Shown: piece by piece, positions 8,895 through 18,051 of the stretch
Layout: each line of letters starts with the position of its first letter
Position numbering within the stretch: the first letter of the stretch is position 1
NCBI RefSeq assembly: GCF_021295095.1
Contig: NZ_JAJLQX010000005.1
Coordinates: 1 to 64,000 of the forward strand
DNA from: Phocaeicola oris
GTDB taxonomy: Bacteria > Bacteroidota > Bacteroidia > Bacteroidales > Bacteroidaceae
Reading direction: 5' to 3'
DNA length: 64,000 bases
Made by a program: the position numbers and the translations under genes
Notes under the pieces: generated by a model
Database searches by the model: none
Seen by the model: the letters and a program-made list of their open reading frames with translations, nothing else
Told to the model about the DNA's origin: nothing

Positions 8895-10286
8895 ATGGAA
8901 AACGTAAAAGAAATTAAAAAACAAAACCGATTCAAAGGTGATCTATCTCGCAGAGATTTCCTTTCTCTTTCGGCATTAGGATTGGCCAGTTTGACTATCC
9001 TTCCAAGTTGGAAAACAGCAACAGGAGAAAAAATTGCTCCGAGTGATCGAGTTGTAATGGGTTTCATTGGTTTAGGCCAGCAAGGATGTTATGACTTCCG
9101 GAGTTTCTCTGCCTGCCCCGGCATTCAAGTTGCAGCTTGCTGCGATGTTGACTCTATGAAACGCGAACGTTTCCGCCGTCATGTTGCTGCATGGCAACAG
9201 AAGACTAACCAGAACGAGCGATGCGACATGTACGAGTTCTACGAAGATCTTCTGGAGCGTAAAGATATTGATGCTATCGAAGTTGCTACTCCTGACCATT
9301 GGCATGCGCTGATAGCTATTCATGCTTGCGAAGCAGGTAAAGATGTCTATTGTCAAAAACCTCTGGCTTATACTATTACTGAAGGTTTGGCTGTTCAGAA
9401 AGCTGTTCGCGCTAACGACCGCATTCTACAGATGGGCAGTCAGCAACGCTCAAGTGCTGAATTCCAACAGGCTATTAAGTTAGTTCGCGAAAAAGCTATC
9501 GGGCACATTGATAAGGTATACGTACGTGTAGGCGATCCTCCCAAACCATTAGACTTACCGGAAATGCCTGTTCCGGCAAACTTAAACTTCAATCAATGGT
9601 TAGGTCCGTTAAACGATCCGAAGATTCATTATCATCCCGATCTTTGTCCTCCTATTTCTCTTGATCCGGAAGAGAGAGAGAAACTGTGGGGCGCATGGCG
9701 TTGGTATCAGGAAACAGGTAATGGTTATCCTGCCGATTGGGGTGCTCACATGTACGATATTGCACAAGCAGCGCTTGGCATGGATGGTTCAGGTCCTATT
9801 GAATTCATTCCTAAAGGATATGATGGACACGAACACCCAACCATGCTTTACGCTAACGGCGTAGTTATGACCGACCAACCTTTCCGCGAGGATAAACCGG
9901 ACGATAAGGGTATTCAATTCATTGGCGATAAGGGTTGGCTGAAAGTTGCTCGTGGCTATATTGAGTGCTCAGATCCTTCTCTCTTAGCTAAAGAAGAAAA
10001 GAAGGTTGGCAAAGGTCAATACGAAATTAGTTCTCCACACATGCAGAACTTCATTGACGCAGTCCGTGCTCATGTCGATCCTATCGCACCGGTTGAATAT
10101 GGTACAAGTACAAATACCCTTTGCTGTCTGTTCAATATTGCTCGAGAATTAAATCGCCCTGTTAAATGGAATCCGGCACTATTAAGCTTCGAGGGTGATA
10201 AGGAAGCTGCTCATCATCGACTGTACTACTACGAGTACCGTCGTCCATACAAACTCCCTTATCTGGAAACAAGAAACAATCTTTAA
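8895..10286 (+). CDS. Tat-exported Gfo/Idh/MocA-family oxidoreductase, second copy
   Basis: 463 aa with a twin-arginine signal ([13 protein letters not shown]). The Rossmann motif [12 protein letters not shown] is followed by [11 protein letters not shown] and the active-site segment [15 protein letters not shown]. Here the lysine-proline pair is kept with Gln in place of Glu. The QMGSQQRSS and [15 protein letters not shown] segments are typical of the large exported subgroup (PF01408 plus a C-terminal alpha/beta domain). It is not a close paralogue of the copy at 6045, so the two probably act on different substrates or steps. Its own promoter and a strong terminator mark it as a single-gene unit. 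Confidence 0.85.
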   Translation: MENVKEIKKQNRFKGDLSRRDFLSLSALGLASLTILPSWKTATGEKIAPSDRVVMGFIGLGQQGCYDFRSFSACPGIQVAACCDVDSMKRERFRRHVAAWQQKTNQNERCDMYEFYEDLLERKDIDAIEVATPDHWHALIAIHACEAGKDVYCQKPLAYTITEGLAVQKAVRANDRILQMGSQQRSSAEFQQAIKLVREKAIGHIDKVYVRVGDPPKPLDLPEMPVPANLNFNQWLGPLNDPKIHYHPDLCPPISLDPEEREKLWGAWRWYQETGNGYPADWGAHMYDIAQAALGMDGSGPIEFIPKGYDGHEHPTMLYANGVVMTDQPFREDKPDDKGIQFIGDKGWLKVARGYIECSDPSLLAKEEKKVGKGQYEISSPHMQNFIDAVRAHVDPIAPVEYGTSTNTLCCLFNIARELNRPVKWNPALLSFEGDKEAAHHRLYYYEYRRPYKLPYLETRNNL

Positions 10287-10300
10287 TCAGCTATTTAAAG

Positions 10301-10336
10301 AAATCCCAAGGCTCAAAAAAGAGTCTTGGGATTTTT
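10301..10336 (+). terminator. intrinsic terminator after the second Gfo/Idh gene
   Basis: AAATCCCAAGgCTC, an A6 loop, and GAGtCTTGGGATTTTT form a 14-pair stem with one G-T wobble and a T tract. Confidence 0.85.
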
Positions 10337-10434
10337 CTATTCATGAAAGATGAAACTCCATAAAAAAAATAGCAATTGAGTACGGCATCAGATATAGAAT
10401 GTCATTATTGGCATGGTTCTTGCCATGATGTGAA

Positions 10435-10961
10435 CTATTCGCCAAACCAAACTTTCTGCTCAATAAGTAACTTATGCAATTTCTCCGGATCAATGTCTCG
10501 CGGCCGAACACCATCCTTAACCGCGATAGCTGCACCGGCACCGGCTCCCTGACCGGTTACTAAGCACGTACCGATAATGCGTGCATCCTCACCAAGCTCA
10601 CGTTCAAAACAGAAACAACGCCCTCCAACAATTAAATTATCAATATGTCTTGGAATAAGAGAACGATACGGAATATGCCAGAAAGGGCGTTCGCCCGGGA
10701 ATACTTTCTTATTGTTATACTTCATCGTACACCACGAGCCGCGGCAATAGAAGCAGCGACTCCTGCAGGTCCGCCACCAACAACTATCACATCAGCCTTT
10801 GCAATTACTTTAATCCTTTTTGCCGGCTCAGTAACAAAATCATTATCGTCAAGAACAAGCTGCGACTGCCCACTCGAAGAATTCTTCTTCAAGTCAAAAC
10901 TGATCAACGGGAATGCTCCTCCCATCATAATCACATTAGAAAGAAATTTACGTCTTTTCAT
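10435..10961 (-). pseudogene. FAD-dependent oxidoreductase with a large internal deletion
   Basis: Two minus-strand fragments belong to one exported FAD-dependent oxidoreductase. The first (10961..10722, 79 aa) holds an RRKFL export signal and the dinucleotide-binding motif VIVVGGGPAGVAAS. The second (10725..10435, 96 aa) holds the C-terminal part of such enzymes (HIPYRSLIPRHIDNL, VGGRC, GQGAGAGAAIA). About 250-350 residues between them are missing and the join changes frame (ATGA overlap at 10722-10725), so no functional enzyme can be made. It resembles the FAD-dependent family of the intact gene at 34775 but is a different protein. Beginning and end are intact, pointing to a recent deletion. 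Confidence 0.8.
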
Positions 10962-11427
10962 CTCTTATTTTTTATCATATTCAAAAATAAAAATAATTCA
11001 AATACAAACAATTAATAACATAACATTTTATAATAAAAATCCACACTATGATGATTTTTCAAGACTTATCGTATTTCTTATAAAATAAAAAAGAAAGGTC
11101 ATGCCGAACTTAATCCTTAGATAAAACGGCCTTGCAGCAGATTTAAACAGTATCTTCTTTATCTTGTCAGGCTAATTAAAGTTATCGTAAAGAGAGTAGA
11201 GAAAGTGATACGCATGAACCGTATAACTCATGCGTATGAATCGATCAACTCATCCGCATGAACCGATCAACTCGTCCGCATGAATCAACCAACTCGTCCG
11301 CATCACTTTAGCAACTCATATATATCACTTCACACATCCTCATAGACAGTTCAGTAGTTGCATACTGTTTGAACTCGTCGAACTCGTTTTCAATAGTATA
11401 ACTTTTGAGAATAAGAAAAATCTTTTT
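10962..11427. other. intergenic region with repeat array
   Basis: 466 bases without a gene between the FAD pseudogene and the dipeptidase gene. Apart from the six-unit array at 11206-11327 it is AT-rich and holds no recognised feature. Confidence 0.6.
11206..11327. repeat. array of 12-bp palindromes at 22-bp period (TCATnCGnATGA type), copy B
   Basis: Six units begin at 11206, 11228, 11250, 11272, 11294 and 11316. Examples are TCATGCGTATGA and TCATCCGCATGA. Spacers read AACCGATCAAC or close variants. The first unit opens with AAGTGATACGC and the fifth closes with GCATCACTTT, so the core array is capped by an inverted repeat. The hairpin flank of copies A and C is not seen here. Confidence 0.85.
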
Positions 11428-11435
11428 TACTTTTG
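11428..11435 (+). promoter_or_regulatory. -7 box (TACTTTTG) for the dipeptidase gene
   Basis: Exact TAnnTTTG match 17 bases upstream of the ATG at 11453. Confidence 0.5.
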
Positions 11436-11452
11436 ATCGCAAATAGAAAAAT

Positions 11453-12130
11453 ATGTTTAGATACCTCATTATAATCATTGCGCTCTTCACCATCAATGTT
11501 GGTTCATCCCAAAAGCGAAATAAAAGTCAAACAGCATTGCAGATGGAGAAGCTTGGCTTCCAAAACATCGCAGATAAGGACAGTACTATCGCCATCCGAC
11601 TTATGTATGCCCGCTCCGATAATTTCACCGGAAAGGTGCTGTACACCGATTTACATGAAGCATATTTGCATCCGTATGCGATGAAAAGTCTGTTACAGGC
11701 TCAAAAGCTGCTAAAGAAATATCATCCCGGCTATCGATTAGTAGTATACGATGCTTCTCGCCCGATGCATATCCAACAAGTTATGTGGAATACGGTGAAA
11801 GGAACAAAGAAATCTCCTTATGTTTCAAACCCAAAGAATGGTGGAGGAATGCATAATTACGGATTAGCTGTTGATGTAAGTATTCTCAATGAAAAGGGGG
11901 ATTCCATTCCAATGGGAACGAAAGTGGACTATATGGGTTCCGTTGCGCATATCGATAAGGAGGCATCTTTAGTACAACAAGGAAAAATTACCGGTCAAGC
12001 AAAAAAGAATCGTGAGTTACTACGTCGGGTAATGACCGAAGCCGGATTCCGTCCGCTCAGAACGGAATGGTGGCACTTCAACAGAGTAACCCGACCAGTC
12101 GCTAAAAAATACTACAAACCTATTCCTTAA
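11453..12130 (+). CDS. D-alanyl-D-alanine dipeptidase, VanX/DdpX-like (M15D)
   Basis: 225 aa with an N-terminal signal peptide (about residues 1-19). VanX-type zinc dipeptidases split D-Ala-D-Ala. The zinc and catalytic residues are visible: DASRPMHIQQ, GGMHNYGLAVDVS (His and Asp ligands) and EWWHFNR (Glu and His). The YARSDNFTGK and YTDLHEAYL segments are also typical. Because it is exported and no vanA or vanH is near, the likely role is cell-wall dipeptide salvage or turnover, not glycopeptide resistance. It is a single gene with its own promoter. Confidence 0.85.
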   Translation: MFRYLIIIIALFTINVGSSQKRNKSQTALQMEKLGFQNIADKDSTIAIRLMYARSDNFTGKVLYTDLHEAYLHPYAMKSLLQAQKLLKKYHPGYRLVVYDASRPMHIQQVMWNTVKGTKKSPYVSNPKNGGGMHNYGLAVDVSILNEKGDSIPMGTKVDYMGSVAHIDKEASLVQQGKITGQAKKNRELLRRVMTEAGFRPLRTEWWHFNRVTRPVAKKYYKPIP

Positions 12131-12204
12131 ACTTTAGCTGTCGAAATTTGTATTATACGCTCAAATTATAATTAACTTCATTTCTTATTATCAACAAACT
12201 TAAG

Positions 12205-12212
12205 TATATTTG
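12205..12212 (+). promoter_or_regulatory. -7 box (TATATTTG) for the xylose-uronate operon
   Basis: Exact TAnnTTTG match 30 bases upstream of the xylB ATG at 12242. No clear -33 element and no obvious operator palindrome. Confidence 0.5.
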
Positions 12213-12241
12213 CCTAATAAGAATCTATTATCACGAAAGAT

Positions 12242-13723
12242 ATGTATTTATTAGGCTATGATGTAGGTAGCTCATCGGTCAAAGCAAGTCTTGTCCATGA
12301 AGAAACAGGTATATGTGTCGCTTCTGAATTCTATCCCAAACAGGAAGCACCTATTAAAGCGCCACAACCGGGTTGGGCAGAACAAGACCCTGAAACTTGG
12401 TGGAGTTACTTAAAATCGGCCACACAATCGGTACTTAACAACAGCAACGTAAAGGGTGATGAGATTGACGCAATAGGCATATCCTATCAAATGCACGGTT
12501 TAGTTTGTATAGATCAGCATCGCAACATCCTTCGTCCATCTATTATCTGGTGTGATTCGCGTGCAGTCTCTTACGGAGAAAAAGCATTTCAAACTTTAGG
12601 AAAAGAACGATGCCTAAATCATTTACTTAATTCTCCCGGCAATTTCACCGCTTCAAAATTAGCATGGGTGAAAAAGAATGAACCGAGAATTTTTGATAAA
12701 ATAGACAAAATCATGTTGCCCGGCGACTACATAGGAATGAAGTTGACCAATGAGGTATGTACTACGATAGAAGGTCTTTCAGAAGGAATGTTCTGGGATT
12801 TCAAAGAGAATCGTATAGCTAAGTTCCTTTTAGATTACTATGAGTTCAATCCAGAAATACTCCCTTCTATCCGCCCCACGTTCGGCGAACAAGGCAAAGT
12901 AAGCAAAGACGCAGCGAAAGAACTCGGAATAAGAGAAGGGATTCCTATCACATATCGTGCGGGTGATCAACCCAACAATGCATTATCACTTAATGTATTT
13001 AATCCCGGAGAGATTGCCTCAACAGCAGGAACATCGGGAGTAGTATATGGAGTACTCGGTGCTATCAATTATGATCCTAAATCGAGAATAAATACTTTCG
13101 CGCACGTTAACTACGGTACCGGCCAAACTCGTTTGGGCGTACTCCTCTGTATCAATGGTACAGGTATCCTGAATTCATGGATAAAACACAATATTGCCTC
13201 AGAGGAAGTATCGTATAATGAAATGAATGATGAAGCTGCAAAGATTCCTATCGGCTCGGAAGGGTTATCCATACTACCTTTCGGGAACGGTACCGAAAGA
13301 ATGTTAGAGAACAAAGAGATAGCATGCTCCATTCATGGACTGAATTTTAATATACACAAAAAAGCACATTTGATGCGAGCAGCACAGGAAGGGATTGTTT
13401 TTTCTTTCCGTTACGGAATAGATATTATGAGACAAATGGGTATGAACATCAATAAGATACATGCAGGTAATGCCAACATGTTCTTAAGTCCTGTTTTTCG
13501 TGATGCATTGGCCGGTATAACCGGAGCAACTATCGAATTATATAACACAGACGGTTCGGTAGGAGCAGCCAAAGGCGCAGGCATAGGAGCCGGTATTTAT
13601 AAAAACCATGAAGAGGCTTTTGCTACGCTCGAAAGAATAGCGGTCATAAAACCTAATCTTTCCGACCAGCCCAAATATGAAGAAGCATATACTCTTTGGA
13701 AAAGACATTTAAACATGTCCTAA
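12242..13723 (+). CDS. xylB: xylulokinase (FGGY family)
   Basis: 493 aa. Phosphorylates D-xylulose with ATP to xylulose 5-phosphate in the cytoplasm. The FGGY N-terminal phosphate-binding loop is seen as LGYDVGSSSVKAS. IGISYQMHGLV, the catalytic region YRAGDQPNNALS, STAGTSGVVYG and the C-terminal GNANMFLSPVFRD follow. The neighbouring xylose isomerase makes the substrate assignment strong. It is the first gene of a run of nine genes on one strand with gaps under 80 bases. No LacI- or GntR-type regulator is adjacent. Confidence 0.92.
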   Translation: MYLLGYDVGSSSVKASLVHEETGICVASEFYPKQEAPIKAPQPGWAEQDPETWWSYLKSATQSVLNNSNVKGDEIDAIGISYQMHGLVCIDQHRNILRPSIIWCDSRAVSYGEKAFQTLGKERCLNHLLNSPGNFTASKLAWVKKNEPRIFDKIDKIMLPGDYIGMKLTNEVCTTIEGLSEGMFWDFKENRIAKFLLDYYEFNPEILPSIRPTFGEQGKVSKDAAKELGIREGIPITYRAGDQPNNALSLNVFNPGEIASTAGTSGVVYGVLGAINYDPKSRINTFAHVNYGTGQTRLGVLLCINGTGILNSWIKHNIASEEVSYNEMNDEAAKIPIGSEGLSILPFGNGTERMLENKEIACSIHGLNFNIHKKAHLMRAAQEGIVFSFRYGIDIMRQMGMNINKIHAGNANMFLSPVFRDALAGITGATIELYNTDGSVGAAKGAGIGAGIYKNHEEAFATLERIAVIKPNLSDQPKYEEAYTLWKRHLNMS

Positions 13724-13781
13724 TGATACAAAATTAAAAGCAAGAACATAATAGAAATTGATAACTAAAATATATAAAATT

Positions 13782-15098
13782 ATGGAAAGAAAAGAATATT
13801 TCCCTACAATCGGCAAGATTCAATTCGAAGGCAATAGAAGTAAGAATCCCATGGCGTTCCATTATTATGACGCTAACAAAGAGATTATAGGTAAACCCAT
13901 GAAAGAATGGCTTAAGTTTGCGATGGCATGGTGGCATACACTCGGTCAGGCAAGTGGAGACCAATTTGGAGGTCAGACTCGTACTTACGAATGGGATAAA
14001 AAGAAAAATGCACTTGATCGGGCAAAAGACAAAATGGATGCCGGATTCGAGATCATGGAGAAGTTAGGCATTGAATATTTCTGCTTCCATGATGTAGACT
14101 TAATTGATCCTTCAGATGACATTGAAGAATATGAAGCCAATATGAAAGCTATCACCGACTATGCATTAGAGAAGATGAAAAGCACCAACATCAAATTACT
14201 CTGGGGGACAGCCAATGTCTTCAGCCATAAACGATACATGAACGGTGCTGCTACCAATCCGGATTTTGATGTTGTAGCACGTGCAGCTGTTCAAATTAAA
14301 AATGCGATTGACGCCACCATTAAATTAGGTGGAACCAACTACGTATTCTGGGGAGGTCGTGAAGGCTATTCTTCTATATTAAATACGGATCAAAAACGTG
14401 AGAAAGAACATTTGGCACAAATGCTTCGTATGGCTCGTGACTATGGAAGAGCTCATGGATTTAAAGGCATATTCTTGATTGAGCCAAAGCCAATGGAGCC
14501 GACAAAACATCAGTATGACGTTGATACCGAAACTGTTATTGGCTTCTTAAAAACCCATGGATTGGACAAAGACTTCAAAGTTAATATAGAAGTTAATCAT
14601 GCTACTTTAGCCGGTCATACATTTGAACATGAGTTGGCTGTAGCAGTTGACAATGGAATGTTAGGGTCTATTGACGCCAACCGTGGAGATTATCAAAACG
14701 GCTGGGATACAGACCAGTTCCCCATCGACAATTTCGACCTCATTCAGGCAATGATGCAAATTATACGTAACGGAGGATTAGGCAATGGAGGAAGTAACTT
14801 CGATGCGAAGCTACGCCGTAACTCAACTGATCCGGAAGATATTTTTATCGCTCACATCTGTGGAATGGATGCTATGGCACGAGCATTAGAAAATGCAGCC
14901 GACCTGTTAGAGAATTCGCCCATAAAAGAGATGCTTGAAAAACGTTATGCTTCGTTTGATAAAGGAATAGGCAGGCAATTTGAAGATGGTAAGCTCACTA
15001 TGGATGAATTAGTTGAATACGCCAAACAACATGGAGAGCCCAAACAAATAAGTGCGCAACAAGAACTCTACGAACGTATCGTAAGTTTGTATTGCTAA
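13782..15098 (+). CDS. xylA: xylose isomerase
   Basis: 438 aa from the ATG at 13782, the usual length for Bacteroides-type enzymes; the frame extends eight codons further to a TTG at 13758, which is rejected. Converts D-xylose to D-xylulose with two divalent metals. FCFHDVDL holds the catalytic histidine, and [30 protein letters not shown] and [19 protein letters not shown] carry the metal-ligand Glu, His and Asp residues. The gene lies 58 bases behind xylB and is followed by an intercistronic hairpin. Confidence 0.95.
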   Translation: MERKEYFPTIGKIQFEGNRSKNPMAFHYYDANKEIIGKPMKEWLKFAMAWWHTLGQASGDQFGGQTRTYEWDKKKNALDRAKDKMDAGFEIMEKLGIEYFCFHDVDLIDPSDDIEEYEANMKAITDYALEKMKSTNIKLLWGTANVFSHKRYMNGAATNPDFDVVARAAVQIKNAIDATIKLGGTNYVFWGGREGYSSILNTDQKREKEHLAQMLRMARDYGRAHGFKGIFLIEPKPMEPTKHQYDVDTETVIGFLKTHGLDKDFKVNIEVNHATLAGHTFEHELAVAVDNGMLGSIDANRGDYQNGWDTDQFPIDNFDLIQAMMQIIRNGGLGNGGSNFDAKLRRNSTDPEDIFIAHICGMDAMARALENAADLLENSPIKEMLEKRYASFDKGIGRQFEDGKLTMDELVEYAKQHGEPKQISAQQELYERIVSLYC

Positions 15099-15111
15099 CA
15101 AATGAACATCC

Positions 15112-15155
15112 TTCATCATCAGCTTCTTTCTTCGACGAAAGGAGTAGATGATGAA
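15112..15155 (+). other. intercistronic hairpin between xylA and exuT
   Basis: TTCATCATC pairs with GATGATGAA and an inner CTTCTTTC with GAAAGGAG (one wobble), with a 6-base loop and a small internal bulge. There is no T tract, so it looks like an mRNA stability or processing element, or a weak attenuator, more than a full terminator. Confidence 0.6.
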
Positions 15156-15176
15156 ATTAAATCTATATCATAAAAC

Positions 15177-16625
15177 ATGGAACCCTTGAGACAAAATGAA
15201 GAAAAGATGACTAATTATCGTTGGATAATCTGCGTCATGCTTTTCTTTGCAACAACAGTGAACTATCTTGATCGCCAAGTTTTATCTTTGACATGGGATG
15301 AATTTATTAAACCTGAATTTCATTGGCGAGATACTGATTACGGAAATATCACCTCAATATTCGCCTTGGTTTATGCATTTACACAATTATTTGCAGGAAG
15401 AGTCGTCGACAAGTTAGGCACAAAAAAAGCGTATGCCATCTCCATTGCGGTCTGGTCGTTAGGTGCTTGTATCCATGCTCTTTGTGGCATTGCTACTGAA
15501 ACCTATGTAGGAGCAACCAATCGTTTAGAACTTGTTCAAGCAACAGGTGATATGGCCGTTATAATTGCTACATTTAGCACTTACGCATTTATTTTTGCCC
15601 GATGCGTATTAGCGATTGGCGAAGGTGGTAACTTCCCCTCTGCCATTAAAGCCACGGCAGAATATTTCCCTAAAAAAGACCGAGCATTTGCAACTGCGAT
15701 TTTCAATTCCGGTTCCTCTATTGGAGCATTAGTGGCTCCGTTAACTGTTCCCGTACTGGCTGCAGAATTTGGTTGGGAGATGGCATTCATCATTATCGGT
15801 GCATTAGGTTTCATTTGGATGTTTATCTGGATATTTGTATACAAGAAACCGAATGAAAACAATCTTGTCAATGCTGCAGAATTAAAATATATTGAGCAAG
15901 ACAAACAAAGAGATGCTGTATTTGTCAAAGAAGTACAACAAAAGACATCCAACAAAAAAGTATCCATCCTTCACTTCTTCAAATACCGTCAGACTTGGGC
16001 TTTTGTCATGGGCAGATTTCTTACCGATGGTGTCTGGTGGTTCTTCCTTTTCTGGACTCCTTCTTATTTAAATACCCAGTTTGGGATCAAAACATCAGAG
16101 CCTCTCGGTATAGCTCTAATTTTTACTCTTTATCTTATATCCATGTTATCCATCATAGGAGGTAAATTGCCGGGATATTTCATGGATAGAACAGGTAAAG
16201 ACCCGTATTCATGCCGTATGCGAGCAATGCTAATATACGCATTTATTCCTCTACTCGTTTTATTAGCTCAGCCACTCGGAGAATTCTCCCCTTGGTTAAC
16301 CGTCATCTGCATCGGCATGGGCTGCGCAGCTCACCAATCATGGTCAGCTAACATGTATACAGTAGGTACAGATATGTTTCCCAAGCATGCCTCAGCAACT
16401 ATTACAGGGATTTGCGGTATGGCCGCCGGAATCAGTTCTTTCATTTTTCAGCAAGTAGCAGGTCGTCTATTTGATTATTCTTCAGAAATCAATCTTTCTT
16501 TTATGGGATTTGAAGGCAAACCAGCCGGCTATTTCATCATCTTTTGTGTCTGTGCAGTGGCGTATTTAGTTGGTTGGACAGTAATGAAACTTTTAGTACC
16601 AAAATATAAATTAGTAGAAATATAA
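15177..16625 (+). CDS. exuT: hexuronate transporter, MFS (ACS family)
   Basis: 482 aa from 15177; a start at 15207, preceded by a purine run (GAAGAAAAG), would give 472 aa and puts MTNYRW at the N-terminus. About twelve membrane segments, with NYLDRQVLS after the first helix and the RVVDKLGTKKAY loop. The anion:cation symporter family includes glucuronate/galacturonate carriers. The following uxaC, uxuA and KDG genes make a hexuronate substrate likely. The stop overlaps the uxaC start by one base. Confidence 0.85.
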   Translation: MEPLRQNEEKMTNYRWIICVMLFFATTVNYLDRQVLSLTWDEFIKPEFHWRDTDYGNITSIFALVYAFTQLFAGRVVDKLGTKKAYAISIAVWSLGACIHALCGIATETYVGATNRLELVQATGDMAVIIATFSTYAFIFARCVLAIGEGGNFPSAIKATAEYFPKKDRAFATAIFNSGSSIGALVAPLTVPVLAAEFGWEMAFIIIGALGFIWMFIWIFVYKKPNENNLVNAAELKYIEQDKQRDAVFVKEVQQKTSNKKVSILHFFKYRQTWAFVMGRFLTDGVWWFFLFWTPSYLNTQFGIKTSEPLGIALIFTLYLISMLSIIGGKLPGYFMDRTGKDPYSCRMRAMLIYAFIPLLVLLAQPLGEFSPWLTVICIGMGCAAHQSWSANMYTVGTDMFPKHASATITGICGMAAGISSFIFQQVAGRLFDYSSEINLSFMGFEGKPAGYFIIFCVCAVAYLVGWTVMKLLVPKYKLVEI

Positions 16626-18037
16626 TGAGTAGAATAAAACCTTTTATGGATGAGAATTTTCTCCTTCAAACAGAAACAGCAAGAATTCTTTATCATGAAC
16701 ATGCCAAAAACATGCCCATTATAGATTATCATTGCCATCTCGAACCCAAAATGATAGCTGAAGACTACCGATTCCGTTCCATAACTGAGCTTTGGTTAGG
16801 TGGCGATCATTATAAGTGGAGAGCAGAACGAACAAACGGCATAGATGAAAAATATATCACAGGTGATGCAAGTGATTGGGAGAAATTTGAAAAATGGGCG
16901 GAAACCGTTCCATACACTTTAAGAAATCCTCTTTATCATTGGACTCATTTGGAATTAAAAACAGCTTTCGGCATTTCCAAACCTCTTAATCCTATTTCTG
17001 CCAAAGAAATTTACGATGCATGTAATGAAAAATTAGCAACTAAAGAATTCAGCGCAAGAGGATTAATGCGCCATTATCATGTAGAAATAGTCTGTACAAC
17101 TGACGACCCTGCTGATACGCTGGAATATCATAAAGCAATTAAAGCCAGTGGATTTGAAATAAAAGTATTACCAACCTGGCGTCCAGATAAGGCTATGGCA
17201 GTAGGAAATAGCAAAAGCTATCGTGCTTATATTGAACGACTTTCAAAAGTGAGCGGAGTTAATATCTCTACTTATAACGATCTGATTGAAGCACTACGCA
17301 AGCGGCAAGAATACTTTGCTTTACAAGGTTGCAAATTAGCTGACCATGGAATCAACTATTTCCCATGGGCAATATGTTCTACTGCAGAAACTAACCAATT
17401 ATTCCAAAGAATATTGGATGGCAAAGCATTAAATAGCGAAGAAATAGAAAAGTTACAAACGTCTTTATTGCTCGACTTTGCTCGAATGAATGCCGAGAAA
17501 GGATGGGTACAACAATTCCACTATGGCGCGCAGCGTAACAACAATACCATCATGTTCAATGCACTCGGACCGGATACAGGATACGATTCGATTTTGTCAT
17601 ATAATTGTTCACAAAGCATGGCTCGTTTCTTGGACACATTGAATACTGAAAGCAGGTTGACAAAAACAATCCTTTACAACTTAAATCCTACAGATAATGC
17701 CGTAGTTGCTACTATGTTAGGTAACTTCCAAGATGGTTCATTCCCTGGTAAGATTCAATTTGGATCAGGATGGTGGTTCAATGATCAAATAGATGGAATG
17801 GAAAAACAAATGAACGATTTGTCGCTATTAGGTCTATTAAGCCGATTCGTCGGCATGTTAACAGATTCACGCTCATTCTTATCGTATCCTCGACACGAGT
17901 ATTTTCGCCGAGTCTTATGTAATTTATTAGGAAATGACATCGAGAACGGATTAATACCGGAGAGTGAAATGCCACGAGTTTATCAAATGGTTGAAGATAT
18001 CAGCTATAATAATGCTAAAAATTATTTTAATTTCTAA
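16625..18037 (+). CDS. uxaC: uronate isomerase
   Basis: 470 aa. Isomerises D-glucuronate to D-fructuronate and D-galacturonate to D-tagaturonate in the cytoplasm. The metal-binding IDYHCHLEP near residue 35, CTTDDPAD, LPTWRPDKAM, the QFHYGAQRNNN segment and GSGWWFNDQ are characteristic of the amidohydrolase-superfamily enzyme. The length is normal. The start codon shares a base with the exuT stop, implying translational coupling of transport and first catabolic step. Confidence 0.93.
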   Translation: MSRIKPFMDENFLLQTETARILYHEHAKNMPIIDYHCHLEPKMIAEDYRFRSITELWLGGDHYKWRAERTNGIDEKYITGDASDWEKFEKWAETVPYTLRNPLYHWTHLELKTAFGISKPLNPISAKEIYDACNEKLATKEFSARGLMRHYHVEIVCTTDDPADTLEYHKAIKASGFEIKVLPTWRPDKAMAVGNSKSYRAYIERLSKVSGVNISTYNDLIEALRKRQEYFALQGCKLADHGINYFPWAICSTAETNQLFQRILDGKALNSEEIEKLQTSLLLDFARMNAEKGWVQQFHYGAQRNNNTIMFNALGPDTGYDSILSYNCSQSMARFLDTLNTESRLTKTILYNLNPTDNAVVATMLGNFQDGSFPGKIQFGSGWWFNDQIDGMEKQMNDLSLLGLLSRFVGMLTDSRSFLSYPRHEYFRRVLCNLLGNDIENGLIPESEMPRVYQMVEDISYNNAKNYFNF

Positions 18038-18051
18038 TACCCAAATAGACA

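Noticed and set aside
11453-12130. Glycopeptide resistance gene vanX
   Set aside because: The protein is exported and there is no vanA or vanH next to it, so a cell-wall salvage role is more likely.
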